A program made the position numbers and the translations under genes. From Sediminibacillus dalangtanensis (GTDB lineage: Bacteria > Bacillota > Bacilli > Bacillales > Amphibacillaceae): 64,000 bases of DNA. Under the pieces are notes generated by a model. It did not search any database, was not told the origin of the DNA, and saw nothing but the letters and a program-made list of their open reading frames with translations. The stretch lies in assembly GCF_017792025.1 (NCBI RefSeq), contig NZ_CP046956.1, positions 1,488,001 to 1,552,000 on the forward strand, given 5' to 3'. This document shows, one piece after another, positions 34,120 through 42,311 of this stretch (position 1 is the first letter of the stretch; each line of letters starts with the position of its first letter).

Positions 34120-35535
34120 ATGAAGCATTTGCTGCGAGAACTGCCGCCGGTTCATGAATTTCAGCAGCATTCGAAATTCCAAGACCTTACCGCTCAATCC
34201 GGATTCCCGGAAGAGGAAGTCACTAGCACCATAAAAGCTGAATTGGCCGAATTGCGCAAGGCGTTACTGGACGGTATCAATCCGCTCGAAGAGACCGCTG
34301 GCCATAGTTTCACAGAATACATATGGCAAAACACTGAAAAGCGTTTACAGCGCTTTGAACAGGACAGGCTCCGTCCGGTAATCAATGCTACTGGAACCGT
34401 CTTGCATACGAATCTCGGCAGAGCACGTCTTAGTCCGGAAGCAATCGACCATGTAAAGCAGGTGGCAGCCAACTTTTCCAATCTGGAGTATGCCATTGAA
34501 GCCGGCAAAAGGGGGTCACGCCATGATATTCTCGAGGATTTACTCGTGAAGCTGACGGGAGCGGAGGCAGCCATGGTCGTAAACAACAATGCGGCTGCAG
34601 TCTTTCTCGTACTGCGGGCGTTAGCAAAAGAGAAAAATGTCATTGTTTCCCGCGGACAGTTAGTCGAAATAGGAGGATCGTTCCGTGTCTCGTCCATCAT
34701 GGAAGAAAGCGGAGCGAATTTGGTGGAAGTCGGTACGACGAATAAAACGCATTTATATGACTATCAGAAGGCTGTAGATGAAGAAACGGGAATGATTTTA
34801 AAGGTTCACACAAGCAATTTTAAAACAGTTGGTTTTACAGATTCCGTGAGTACCAAAGAGTTGGCGGAATGGAAGAGCCAATACCCGGATCTCATTTTTT
34901 ACGAGGATTTAGGGAGCGGTGCACTATATGATTTTAGAGCAGAGGGAATCGGTGACGAGCCAATTATAAAAGAGGTCATCAAGGAAGGTGCGGATTTAGT
35001 ATCTTTCAGCGGGGATAAGCTGTTGGGTGGACCACAAGCAGGAATCATAGCCGGAAAGCGGGAATTGATTCAACGGTTAAAAAAACATCAGCTTGCACGG
35101 GTTCTTCGTGTTGATAAGATGACGTTTGCTGGATTGGAAAAAACGTTGATGGCTTATATATCCGGAACTGCAGCACAACAATTGCCAACTGTCCGGGATA
35201 TTGTCAAAAGGCTGGAAACAATCAAAGAACAAGCGGAAACGATGATCGAACGGCTGGAAGCCGAACTTCCACAACTTGAGTTTGAAATGATAGAAGACAC
35301 ATCGCAAATCGGCGGAGGTACGATGCCTGCTGTAGAACTACCAACCTATGTGGTAGCGATTACTAGTACAATCTCTTCCGCGCAACACTTAGCAGACACC
35401 TTACGGTTGGGAACGCCGGCCATTATTACAAGAATAAAGGAAGAAAAAGTGATGCTTGATTTTCGTACGATCGCACAGGAAGAGATGGAAGGCTTATATG
35501 AACAGCTACTCCATTTATTGAAGGAGAAAAAGTGA
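34120..35535 (+). CDS. selA: L-seryl-tRNA(Sec) selenium transferase
   Basis: PLP enzyme of 471 aa that converts Ser-tRNA(Sec) to Sec-tRNA(Sec) with selenophosphate. Family blocks: VINATGTVLHTNLGRARLS, SRHDILEDLLVKLTGAEAAM, NNNAAAVFLVLRAL and the PLP-Lys in SFSGDKLLGGPQAGII near residue 300. The frame is open from 34078, but ATG 34120 after GGAGGAAGATGAT fits the family start. It is followed 17 bases later by the start of a truncated selenoprotein gene. Confidence 0.96.
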   Translation: MKHLLRELPPVHEFQQHSKFQDLTAQSGFPEEEVTSTIKAELAELRKALLDGINPLEETAGHSFTEYIWQNTEKRLQRFEQDRLRPVINATGTVLHTNLGRARLSPEAIDHVKQVAANFSNLEYAIEAGKRGSRHDILEDLLVKLTGAEAAMVVNNNAAAVFLVLRALAKEKNVIVSRGQLVEIGGSFRVSSIMEESGANLVEVGTTNKTHLYDYQKAVDEETGMILKVHTSNFKTVGFTDSVSTKELAEWKSQYPDLIFYEDLGSGALYDFRAEGIGDEPIIKEVIKEGADLVSFSGDKLLGGPQAGIIAGKRELIQRLKKHQLARVLRVDKMTFAGLEKTLMAYISGTAAQQLPTVRDIVKRLETIKEQAETMIERLEAELPQLEFEMIEDTSQIGGGTMPAVELPTYVVAITSTISSAQHLADTLRLGTPAIITRIKEEKVMLDFRTIAQEEMEGLYEQLLHLLKEKK

Positions 35536-35552
35536 TGACAGGAGGAAAACAT

Positions 35553-35630
35553 ATGAACAAAAAAATCACCGTTTTTTCAGATTTTTTATGAGCTTTTTGC
35601 TTCATCGGGAAAATCCCGTTCAGTTGCTGA
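35553..35630 (+). pseudogene. 5' stub of a DsbA/FrnE-like selenoprotein gene
   Basis: ATG 35553 follows GGAGGAAAAC. The frame reads KKITVFSDFL, UGA (35589-35591), AFCFIGKIPFS and then a second UGA and stops. SDF-x-x-x-FC-x-IGK is the start of FrnE/DsbA-type thiol oxidoreductases, with UGA replacing the first Cys, so the motif is UAFC. A hairpin CGGGA-AAA-TCCCG (35606-35618) follows 14 bases after the first UGA; its loop lacks the usual G. The other roughly 200 residues of the family are missing, so I read it as a deletion remnant. Confidence 0.7.
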
Positions 35631-35834
35631 ATAAATAGTAAAACAACTTTCTTATTCGACTGCTTGTTGAGAAACCTTGCGTTTTCTGCAAGCTTTTGTT
35701 GAAAAAGCAAGAGAGATTAGGCATAGACAAAACTTGTTCGACCTGTTTCTTTCCTTCTCAACATTCAGGCGCGGCAATTGTGAAAGGTTTCGAGCGGTGC
35801 AAATCCTTCTATTCTTTAACTTTTTATAGGAAAA

Positions 35835-35930
35835 ATGCAGGAATATCCGGACTGGTATGGAATATATATGACTGGGATTCAATTTATACAGCAGATAATA
35901 GAAAAGCAGGTGGAAAGATGGCATATATAA
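35835..35930 (+). CDS. Possible 31-aa peptide coupled to the next gene
   Basis: ATG 35835 after TAGGAAAA; the frame MQEYPDWYGIYM, then GIQFIQQIIEKQ, ends at TAA 35930, overlapping the start of the small membrane gene in another frame. The composition is protein-like, but the ribosome site is moderate and I know no family. The 35631-35834 stretch before it holds nothing I can support. Confidence 0.35.
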   Translation: MQEYPDWYGIYMTGIQFIQQIIEKQVERWHI

Positions 35931-36127
35931 TCGAAACAATGACATTCCCAGTCGACAACTTTTTAGGAATGCTTCTGTATGCAGTATTGTTTATGGCAGG
36001 GGCAGCCTTGCTTATAGGAATTCCCATGCACTACATTCCATATCATATTCCATATGCCGTTAAAAATGCTGCAATCGGAACAGCAGTTTTTATCGGTATT
36101 TTAATTTGGTGGCTGCTTATATTTTAA
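35918..36127 (+). CDS. Small membrane protein, 69 aa
   Basis: ATG 35918 follows GCAGGTGGAAAG. Two hydrophobic helices (LGMLLYAVLFMAGAALLIGI and AAIGTAVFIGILIWWLLIF) flank a His- and Tyr-rich linker, HYIPYHIPY. An upstream extension of the same frame to 35696 is unlikely coding. No family is recognised. It ends 40 bases before the convergent acetyltransferase gene. Confidence 0.65.
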   Translation: MAYIIETMTFPVDNFLGMLLYAVLFMAGAALLIGIPMHYIPYHIPYAVKNAAIGTAVFIGILIWWLLIF

Positions 36128-36166
36128 GATGGACTGTTTCTTTGAAAACAATTTCCTATCAAGTAG

Positions 36167-36715
36167 TTATATTTTTTGTTTCCATTCAGGTTGTAATAAA
36201 GAAAAAATCAACGCATCATGGGATTGCTTATGCTGGTATAAATATCCTCTTAAAGTGCCCTCCTCCATAAAACCTAATTTACGCAGTAACTGATTGGAAG
36301 CATGATTTTGGGGGAAAGTAACCGCGCCAAGCCGGTATAACCCGAGCTTTTCAAAACTGTATTGCATGATTTTGTTGATTGCTTCGGTAGTATAGCCCAT
36401 CCTCCAAAAATCTGGATTTATTTCATAACCAATCTCAGCTTTTTTGCTATAGGTACTTAAGTTATTCAGTCCTGCAGTCCCGATAAAACGGTTACTATCC
36501 TTTACAATCAATCCCCAGCGAATGCCCCTTCCGCTTTTATAGGTTTCATGAAGCGAGTATATCATTTCCTCTGCTTGTTCCATGTTAACCAGGCTGTTCA
36601 TCCCATAATACCTAGTCACTTGATCATTGGACATGATGTCAAAAAAACTAGAGGCATGTTGCTTTTTTATTTCCACTAAATGCAGTCGCTCAGTTTCTAA
36701 CTCCGGGAAAATCAT
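36167..36715 (-). CDS. GNAT N-acetyltransferase, RimJ/RimL type
   Basis: 182 aa, beginning LETERLHLVEIKKQHASSF, the usual start of RimJ/RimL-like enzymes. The acetyl-CoA site is in the segment AEIGYEINPDFWRMGYTTEA, and FPQNHASNQLLRKLGFMEEG is the C-terminal family block. It transfers acetyl to an amine of a protein or small molecule; the substrate is unknown. The ATG follows a TGGTGGGTT ribosome site. Monocistronic. Confidence 0.88.
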   Translation of the reverse strand: MIFPELETERLHLVEIKKQHASSFFDIMSNDQVTRYYGMNSLVNMEQAEEMIYSLHETYKSGRGIRWGLIVKDSNRFIGTAGLNNLSTYSKKAEIGYEINPDFWRMGYTTEAINKIMQYSFEKLGLYRLGAVTFPQNHASNQLLRKLGFMEEGTLRGYLYQHKQSHDALIFSLLQPEWKQKI

Positions 36716-36977
36716 ATTTCAACCCACCAATCTTAACAAGATTTCTAAATGGATAAAGTTGTTTTCAATGGTATCCTAACTCATTAAAAAGTTCAATTAC
36801 CATCTGAATTCTATAGACGAATCTGCAAATTCTATAGAATTATAAGTGCTTTCAAACTGATATATATCAAATGGGAAAGTTAATATAACAATGAGGGGAG
36901 ACGAGAGGTACACGTGTGGCTATTCTTTTGTTCACTGGAACGTCGAATGGCCAGGAAGTTGTAAAAAATCACTCCTA

Positions 36978-37029
36978 ATTAAAAAAGGAAAAAACCAGTA
37001 TATCTGCTCCGGTTTTTTCCTTTTTTAAT
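36978..37029. terminator. 19-pair A/T-rich terminator
   Basis: ATTAAAAAAGGAAAAAACC (36978-36996) is exactly complementary to 37011-37029. It ends the minus-strand DUF4163 gene. The gap 36716-36977 holds only a 20-codon frame from GTG 36916 that I do not trust. Confidence 0.85.
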
Positions 37030-37032
37030 GGG

Positions 37033-37824
37033 TTACTCGGATTTCGCGAGGTTTTGATATTGTTCTTGTAATTGTTCCTGCAAGGTCGATAGGGGAATGT
37101 GAAAGGCAGGTTCTCCCATATAACCCGGTGCAATCTCGTATTGGCCAAAAGCGATGACCAAATCCCCGTCTTCTATATAGAAAGATTGGTCCTCTGAGAT
37201 ACTTTGAAAGGCACTTGCTCCTGTAAAGAGATCATCGGGGTGAAAATAGCTTCCCTCCTCTGCGTTTTCCTGCTCTTTGATTTGTCGATGGATCTCCTGG
37301 TTGATGATGTCCTGATAGTTACTGTTTTCTTTGAAAAGACCTGTAAGAACTAACTTGTGATTGGTTTTTAAGTCAATATTATAGTAATCGGTTTCTGTAA
37401 TCCCGTGCGCACCTCCTGTATAGGAATAAGTAGTTACCGTAAAGGACAAGACTTGATCCGTATTTTTAAGATTGTAATCAATCTTCAGTTCATAGGGATT
37501 AAATGGCCGGTTTTCCTGTTCGGCGTTATTCTGACCCTGTTTTGCCTGGACGATGATTTCTTTCTTCGCTTCCAAGGCTAGTTTTTTGATGTGACTATTT
37601 AGTCTTTTTTCAAATTTACGGTCGGACAAACCGTTTACGACAGGTATAGTTAAATCAATGGAAACGAAATCGGTTTTTTCCTGGATGACTTTGGAACCGA
37701 TGATAATACTCCCGCTGTCGGACTGATCGCTTACTGGCTCTACAGAAAGTGCCTCGGCTGGTTGTGGAACTGCGGAATGCCAGCAAAAAAATGCAGCAGA
37801 AAGTAGGATCCAAGCTTTCTTCAT
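37033..37824 (-). CDS. Secreted DUF4163/DUF3298 domain protein (PdaC/RsiV-like)
   Basis: 263 aa. The signal peptide MKKAWILLSAAFFCWHSAV leads to a probable cleavage after AEA. The middle region (VSIDLTIPVVNGLSDRKFEK, then VTTYSYTGGAHG and YYNIDLKTNHKLVLTGLF) is DUF4163, and the C-terminal part with FGQYEIAPGYMGEPAFHIPL is DUF3298. The same pair occurs in the extracellular parts of the anti-sigma factor RsiV and of deacetylase PdaC. Here there is no membrane anchor and no deacetylase, so it is a free secreted protein of unknown role. Confidence 0.85.
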   Translation of the reverse strand: MKKAWILLSAAFFCWHSAVPQPAEALSVEPVSDQSDSGSIIIGSKVIQEKTDFVSIDLTIPVVNGLSDRKFEKRLNSHIKKLALEAKKEIIVQAKQGQNNAEQENRPFNPYELKIDYNLKNTDQVLSFTVTTYSYTGGAHGITETDYYNIDLKTNHKLVLTGLFKENSNYQDIINQEIHRQIKEQENAEEGSYFHPDDLFTGASAFQSISEDQSFYIEDGDLVIAFGQYEIAPGYMGEPAFHIPLSTLQEQLQEQYQNLAKSE

Positions 37825-37974
37825 ATACTGTTACCTCCTGTTTTTTTGATTAGCTTGCCATATTTTATGAAAATACATGCTTTAAACAGAAAAATTGGCA
37901 GGAGGATTTTCAGTAAAAAGCGAAGTAATAGCTAGTTGCACTAATTATTTTGCAAGCGAAAGAGGGAGAATATA

Positions 37975-38415
37975 ATGCTTGAAGTAAAACAAATAGAACC
38001 GGAGAGAACGTATTTACTACGTCATCAGGTTCTACGGCCAAACCAATCTATACTCCAATGTCAGTATCCGAACGATTTTCAGCAGGGTTCTTTCCATTTG
38101 GGTGCATATTTAGATGGGGAGTTAATCAGTATTGCTTCTTTTTATCCGGAAAAGCATCAAGCATTTTCCGACACAAGGCAGTACCGGTTACGTGGGATGG
38201 CGACATTGGAGGCGTACCGTAATCAAAAGGCCGGTACCGCATTGATCCAAAAAGGTGAATCATTGATGAGGGAGAAGTCGGCTTCCCTGTGGTGGTGTAA
38301 CGCCCGTACAACTGTCAGCGATTATTACCTGAAAATGGGGATGGATTTTGAGGGTGAAGTATTCGATATCGAGCCCATCGGCCCCCACCGCTTAATGTAT
38401 AAGCGGCTGGGTTAG
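37975..38415 (+). CDS. GNAT acetyltransferase
   Basis: 146 aa with the acetyl-CoA binding core YRLRGMATLEAYRNQKAGTA (Q/RxxGxG/A pattern) and the C-terminal DYYLKMGMDFEGEVFDIEPI, as in small YitH/ElaA-like N-acetyltransferases. Start ATG 37975 after GAGGGAGAATATA. Convergent with the next GNAT gene. Substrate unknown. Confidence 0.85.
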   Translation: MLEVKQIEPERTYLLRHQVLRPNQSILQCQYPNDFQQGSFHLGAYLDGELISIASFYPEKHQAFSDTRQYRLRGMATLEAYRNQKAGTALIQKGESLMREKSASLWWCNARTTVSDYYLKMGMDFEGEVFDIEPIGPHRLMYKRLG

Positions 38416-38433
38416 GCAGACACAGTAGGCCTG

Positions 38434-38919
38434 TTATAAAATCAACTGGTAAAACCATACGTCCTGCCAACTTTCGAACTTGTAGCCGACCTCCTTAAAG
38501 CTACCGATGAATGTGAAGTGAAAATGCTCATGGAGCTTGATACTGGCGTCGTTACCGGCTGTTATGCCGCTAATTACTGAATGATATCCGAGTTTCTGTG
38601 CCTGCTCTAGGATAGCTCCCATCAACGCTTTTCCTAGACCTTTTCCCTGGTTGGCGGGATCGACATAAACCGAAAGCTCGCAGGTCCATTGGTAGGCGGG
38701 TTTGTCTCGATAGGCACTCAAACAACTATAACCTGCTACTCTTCCATCGTGCTCAGCAACGAGCAATGGGTATCGGCCGCCGTACTTGGAAAACCACTTA
38801 TTCCGTTGCTCGATTGTTTGTGTTTCCAAATCAAACGTGGCGGTTGTATGTTCGATTGCGTGGTTGTATATGGTCAACAACGAAGAAATATCTTCTTTTC
38901 TTGTTTGTCTGATGATCAC
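38434..38919 (-). CDS. GNAT acetyltransferase, phosphinothricin-acetyltransferase-like
   Basis: 161 aa: IRQTRKEDISSLLTIYNHAI at the N-terminus, then ELSVYVDPANQGKGLGKALM with the acetyl-CoA pyrophosphate motif, and FIGSFKEVGYKFESWQDVW, the characteristic end of the Pat/YwnH family. Some members acetylate phosphinothricin or methionine sulfone; here the natural substrate is unknown. Confidence 0.9.
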   Translation of the reverse strand: MIIRQTRKEDISSLLTIYNHAIEHTTATFDLETQTIEQRNKWFSKYGGRYPLLVAEHDGRVAGYSCLSAYRDKPAYQWTCELSVYVDPANQGKGLGKALMGAILEQAQKLGYHSVISGITAGNDASIKLHEHFHFTFIGSFKEVGYKFESWQDVWFYQLIL

Positions 38920-39042
38920 TGGAACCCCTCCCGGGCGAATATTTCATTCTTTTAGGCTATTTTATAAGAGAATAGTGTTTTGCGCAAAAGTCAGAAACTG
39001 CACATTAAATGGTTCACTTCTGTCCTTGATTAGAAAATGTGT

Positions 39043-39152
39043 AGTCAACTGCTGCAGGAATCCCCTGCGCTTTCCAAGGGCGGCTAGTGAGCTTCCTCGT
39101 GCTTGCGTTCACAGGGATCTCACCGAGGCCTCTCCTCCCGAAGGAATTTCAA
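39043..39152 (-). repeat. Second type of dispersed Bacillaceae intergenic repeat (degenerate copy)
   Basis: The stretch contains GCAGGAATCCCCTGCGCTTT, CGGCTAGTGAGCTTCCTCGT, GGGATCTCACCGAGGCC and CTCCTCCCGAAGGA, which I recognise as the common repeat in Bacillus intergenic DNA (usually CTCCTGCGGGA... and GGTGAGACC in the other orientation). It holds no gene. It is unrelated to the four-copy family. Confidence 0.6.
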
Positions 39153-39349
39153 CCGTTTTCTATACTTAAACAGGATACTACTGAATTCTCACTTAGAACA
39201 GCGATTACAGAGTACAAGTGAAAACGAGGCCGTGGAATCGGCGTGGGAGTTACTTCCCGGTTTCTATCCAATGTACCAATGAACAATATGGAGAAGAAGC
39301 GATTTTTCCTATTTATTCAGTGGGAAGGATAGAAAAATGTAAAATAAGT

Positions 39350-39397
39350 TTGACATGAGGTAATCTATGTTTTACACTACAAATAAATGTAAAACAT
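39350..39397 (+). promoter_or_regulatory. Promoter with overlapping palindromic operator
   Basis: TTGACA (39350-39355), 17 bases, TACACT (39373-39378). ATGTTTTACA (39367-39376) is a perfect inverted copy of TGTAAAACAT (39388-39397) and covers the -10 box. Another half-site, TGTAAAATA, lies at 39338-39346. It is likely bound by the HTH protein encoded 46 bases downstream (autoregulation, inferred). Confidence 0.7.
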
Positions 39398-39442
39398 ATT
39401 AGACATTTTAATGGGAGACCGTTATATTCGGAGGCAGTAGAT

Positions 39443-39646
39443 GTGGAGAATACGATTCGGAGGATTAGAAAAAGTAAAAAACTGTCGCAAGAAGAATTGG
39501 CAGGGAAGTGCGGTGTTACGAGACAAACGGTCAATGCAATTGAAAATAACAAATACGATCCGACTCTGGCGCTGGCTTTTAAATTGGCCTTCCATTTGGA
39601 GGTAACCGTTGATGAGTTATTCGAATTTCACTATGGAGAGGAGTAA
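39443..39646 (+). CDS. Small Cro/CI-type HTH regulator
   Basis: 67 aa, essentially one helix-turn-helix domain: IRRIRKSKKLSQEELAGKCG, VTRQTVNAIENNKYDPTL, then FHLEVTVDELFEF. It belongs to the short YozG/YvaO-like XRE group that is usually paired with a membrane protein gene, as here. The GTG start follows GGAGGCAGTAGAT. It probably represses its own promoter through the palindrome upstream. Confidence 0.88.
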   Translation: MENTIRRIRKSKKLSQEELAGKCGVTRQTVNAIENNKYDPTLALAFKLAFHLEVTVDELFEFHYGEE

Positions 39647-39653
39647 ATGGGAA

Positions 39654-39863
39654 ATGCGGAAACCAGATGAAATGGAAAAGCATCACAATTATGTAGCATG
39701 CAGAAATGCTTTTGTATTTTATTCAGTTGTCCTGCTCATTTGGTCACTGTGGAGTTTTATTGAAACTAGAGAGGCAGGATGGAAATTTATCATCCTCTTG
39801 ACAGGTGTGGCGGTATTTTGGTTTACCAGAGTATTTTATGCACATAAAACCGGTCAGCAGTAG
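39654..39863 (+). CDS. Small membrane protein partner of the HTH regulator
   Basis: 69 aa with two predicted helices (FVFYSVVLLIWSLWSFI and FIILLTGVAVFWFTRVFYA). ATG 39654 follows GAGAGGAG, which lies inside the end of the HTH gene, so translation is coupled. The open frame extends upstream to 39609 without a ribosome site. Function unknown. Confidence 0.7.
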   Translation: MRKPDEMEKHHNYVACRNAFVFYSVVLLIWSLWSFIETREAGWKFIILLTGVAVFWFTRVFYAHKTGQQ

Positions 39864-39961
39864 AAGGGGATTGGATGCCGATTAGCGTTTATTCAAAAGG
39901 GGACTGTCTTTATTGATGAAATTTGTTATGATAAAACAGAAACTACTTAATGGAGGACATT

Positions 39962-40741
39962 ATGGAAGATATATTACAGTTAAAAGATAAACATATTGTA
40001 GTAATGGGAGTGGCCAACGAACGCAGTCTTGCCTGGGGAGTGGCTAAATCACTGGCTAAAGCCGGAGCAAAGCTGACATTTACATACCGTAAAGAACGCT
40101 CATACCAAAAATTGACGAAGCTTTTTGAAAAAAACGAACTAACTGCTGAGCATGTTACTGTTTGCGACATTAATGAGGACGAGAGTATAAAAAACGCATT
40201 CGCAGACATCCATGAAAAGGCAGGCAGGATTGATGGCGTGGTACATTCCATTGCCTTCGCTCATGGAGAGGATTTGAAAGGGGCATTTGTGGACACTTCA
40301 CGCAGTGGATACGCTTTTGCTCAGGATACCAGTGCATATTCGTTGATTGCTGTGTCCAGGGAAGCGAAGCCCTATATGACGGAAGGTGGAGCGATTATCA
40401 CCATGAGTGCGCTTGGTGGAGAAAGAACACTAGAAGGGTATAAAGTGATGGGAGTTGCCAAAGCTGCTTTAGAATCTTCGGTGCGCTATTTGGCGCTGGA
40501 TTTGGGAGCGGACGGTATAAGGGTCAACACGATCTCGGCTGGACCGATCAGGACGCTGGCAGCTAAAGGAATCCCTGGATTTAACGATATGCTTCATGAT
40601 ATCGAATCAAGAGCGCCGCTGAAACGAAATGTGACACAAGAAGAAGTGGGAGATATGGCAGCAGTGATGATGAGTCCGCTTTCGAGAGGAGTGACAGGCG
40701 AAACAGTTCATGTGGATGCCGGATATAATATAATGGCCTAA
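39962..40741 (+). CDS. fabI: Enoyl-[acyl-carrier-protein] reductase (NADH)
   Basis: 259-aa short-chain-dehydrogenase-fold enzyme completing the fatty-acid elongation cycle. VVMGVANERSLAWGVAKSLA is the FabI cofactor motif, HSIAFAHGEDLKGAF follows, and the catalytic Tyr-x6-Lys is in YKVMGVAKAALE, with the first Tyr in DTSAYS. ISAGPIRTLAAKGI is the substrate loop. An ATG at 39950 overlaps the ribosome site GGAGG, so ATG 39962 is taken. Single gene followed by a terminator. Confidence 0.95.
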   Translation: MEDILQLKDKHIVVMGVANERSLAWGVAKSLAKAGAKLTFTYRKERSYQKLTKLFEKNELTAEHVTVCDINEDESIKNAFADIHEKAGRIDGVVHSIAFAHGEDLKGAFVDTSRSGYAFAQDTSAYSLIAVSREAKPYMTEGGAIITMSALGGERTLEGYKVMGVAKAALESSVRYLALDLGADGIRVNTISAGPIRTLAAKGIPGFNDMLHDIESRAPLKRNVTQEEVGDMAAVMMSPLSRGVTGETVHVDAGYNIMA

Positions 40742-40760
40742 GTCCAAAAAGTAAACACGA

Positions 40761-40802
40761 AACGTCTTTGTGGGAAAAAATTTTCTTGCAAAGGCGTTTT
40801 TT
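40761..40802 (+). terminator. Terminator after fabI
   Basis: AACGTCTTTG (40761-40770) pairs with CAAAGGCGTT (40789-40798) with one G-T pair, then T residues. Confidence 0.8.
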
Positions 40803-40831
40803 AAAAGATAAGAAAGTATAAATTTCAGAGA

Positions 40832-41012
40832 TGTCTAGCTCCAGCGCCTACCCCCTCGAGGTCTTAAGCAAATCCTCTGTGTGGCAAAAGGCCACCACTT
40901 CGAGGCTTTGCTTAAGCTTGTCGGAGGGCCAAACGATGTGGGTCATGCAGGCGTTGCCACAGGACGTGGCGGCTTTAGCCTGTACTCCTTTGAACAGGCG
41001 CTTGCACTTTTC
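40832..41012 (+). repeat. Dispersed structured repeat, copy 2
   Basis: Begins GTCTAGCTCCAGCGCCTACC and ends CAGGCGCTTGCACTTTT. Here CTTAAGCAAA and TTTGCTTAAG pair perfectly, while copy 1 pairs different bases at that place. Open frames of 66-75 aa crossing it on both strands are by-products of the repeat. Confidence 0.9.
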
Positions 41013-41429
41013 TTTATGTGAATGTATATGTTTTTCCTGTCTTTTCATTTTTCATTAAAAAATTTGCCTTATCTCTTTTTCCAAAGGAATAACCCCCGTG
41101 TAGAGAACACAAGAAGGATGAACAATAGGAAAAATGCCCTGTTTGAAAAGACTGGGGCTTTTAACTATAAGTGGATTAATATATATAACAGTCACTATAT
41201 CAGAGTTCATTTACAGCGGCCTGTACAAGAACTGGAAGTCGTAACAGTTAACTAGAGAGAAAAAATGAAAAAGTAAGAAAAACGTAGGAATCACTCAAAT
41301 AACGAACAGAACTGTTGTATTTTTCACTAAAAAGAACGAATACAACGGTTTTCTGTTTGTTTTTTTCGTTATAAAATATTTTATATTCTTTATAGAGAAC
41401 AAAAGTGACTTTGGCAGGAAGTGACTAGC
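41013..41429 (+). other. Gene-free stretch with terminator-like hairpin
   Basis: No gene is supported. AACAGAAC...GTTGTATT around 41305-41322 is complementary to AATACAAC...TTCTGTT ending near 41357, followed by GTTTTTTTC, a long interrupted stem that could be a terminator or leader structure before the GH16 operon. Confidence 0.5.
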
Positions 41430-42311
41430 TTGGGAAAAGTGCTGGCTTGTTTAGTGTCTATATGCTTTCTTGTGTTGTTTGCAATTCGTCTGTTTTCAGA
41501 TCAAGCGACAGTCATAGTCGCTGACACCCCTTATATTCGCGATGCACACTCATTTGAGTTGGCTGGCAGAGTGCCAGTATACATCCGGGAAGCCCAAATT
41601 GAATCGGCTTATGCTGAGAAGGGATGGCACCTTATTTGGTATGACGAATTTACGGATTCAGGATTAGATACGGATAAGTGGAGGACGGAAGACTGGGCAT
41701 CCTTTAAAAATGAGGAATTGCAATATTATACTCCTGCTAATGTCCAAGTTGGAGATGGTCGTTTACGGCTGATCAGCAGGAAAGAAACGTATCATGACAG
41801 AAGATTCACTTCTGGAGCCGTACATACCCAGAGCAAGTTTAGCTTCCGCTACGGGAAGGCAGAGATAAGAGCGAAATTGCCGAAAGGAAAGGGGATATTC
41901 CCAGCATTTTGGATGCTTCCCGATCAGGAGGATAAATGGCTGCCTGAAATTGATATTCTGGAAATGCTGGGGCATGAACCGCATAAAATTTGGATGGTAC
42001 AACACTGGTTAAATGGAAATGAAAAGCTTGTAAGCAATTCCTCCACCTATACAGGAGATGATTTTTCAGCAGGCTTTCATACTTTCTCGATAGAATGGTC
42101 TCCCGGGCAAATCATCTGGCTAATCGATGGGAAAGAAAGATTTCGCTCCAGTGAGTCCGTGCCGGGAATGAAAATGTACCTTTATTTAAATACCGCAATC
42201 GGGGGTGTATGGCCGGGAGATCCCGATCAAACAACTGAGTTACCACAAGCTTTTGAAGTAGATTATGTAAGAGTATTTCAAAAGAAGGGGGGTGTAGATA
42301 GATGTTGTTAA
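41430..42311 (+). CDS. Membrane-anchored glycoside hydrolase family 16
   Basis: 293 aa. An N-terminal hydrophobic segment (VLACLVSICFLVLFAIRLF) acts as signal anchor. The GH16 beta-jelly-roll follows: WYDEFTDSGLDTDKW, SGAVHTQSKFSFRYGKAEIR, then EIDILEMLG with the catalytic Glu-x-Asp-x-x-Glu, near residue 180, and QIIWLIDGKERFR. GH16 cleaves beta-1,3- or beta-1,4-linked glucans or galactans. TTG 41430 has AGGAAG at good distance; GTG 41421 is the alternative. It overlaps the GT2 gene by 10 bases, so the two are coupled and the hydrolase probably trims the polymer made by the GT2. Confidence 0.88.
   Translation: MGKVLACLVSICFLVLFAIRLFSDQATVIVADTPYIRDAHSFELAGRVPVYIREAQIESAYAEKGWHLIWYDEFTDSGLDTDKWRTEDWASFKNEELQYYTPANVQVGDGRLRLISRKETYHDRRFTSGAVHTQSKFSFRYGKAEIRAKLPKGKGIFPAFWMLPDQEDKWLPEIDILEMLGHEPHKIWMVQHWLNGNEKLVSNSSTYTGDDFSAGFHTFSIEWSPGQIIWLIDGKERFRSSESVPGMKMYLYLNTAIGGVWPGDPDQTTELPQAFEVDYVRVFQKKGGVDRCC

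Noticed and set aside
35606..35618. Strong claim that the FrnE stub has a working SECIS
   Set aside because: The CGGGA-AAA-TCCCG loop has no G in the first two positions, and the gene is truncated, so function cannot be claimed.
36916..36978. 20-codon frame from GTG with GAGAGG upstream
   Set aside because: Plausible ribosome site, but the product (MAILLFTGTSNGQEVVKNHS) is too short to support, and it enters the terminator.
40848..41048. Hypothetical proteins on the dispersed repeats (also 47358-47666 and 59084-59317)
   Set aside because: The frames coincide with the non-coding repeat and show no ribosome sites.
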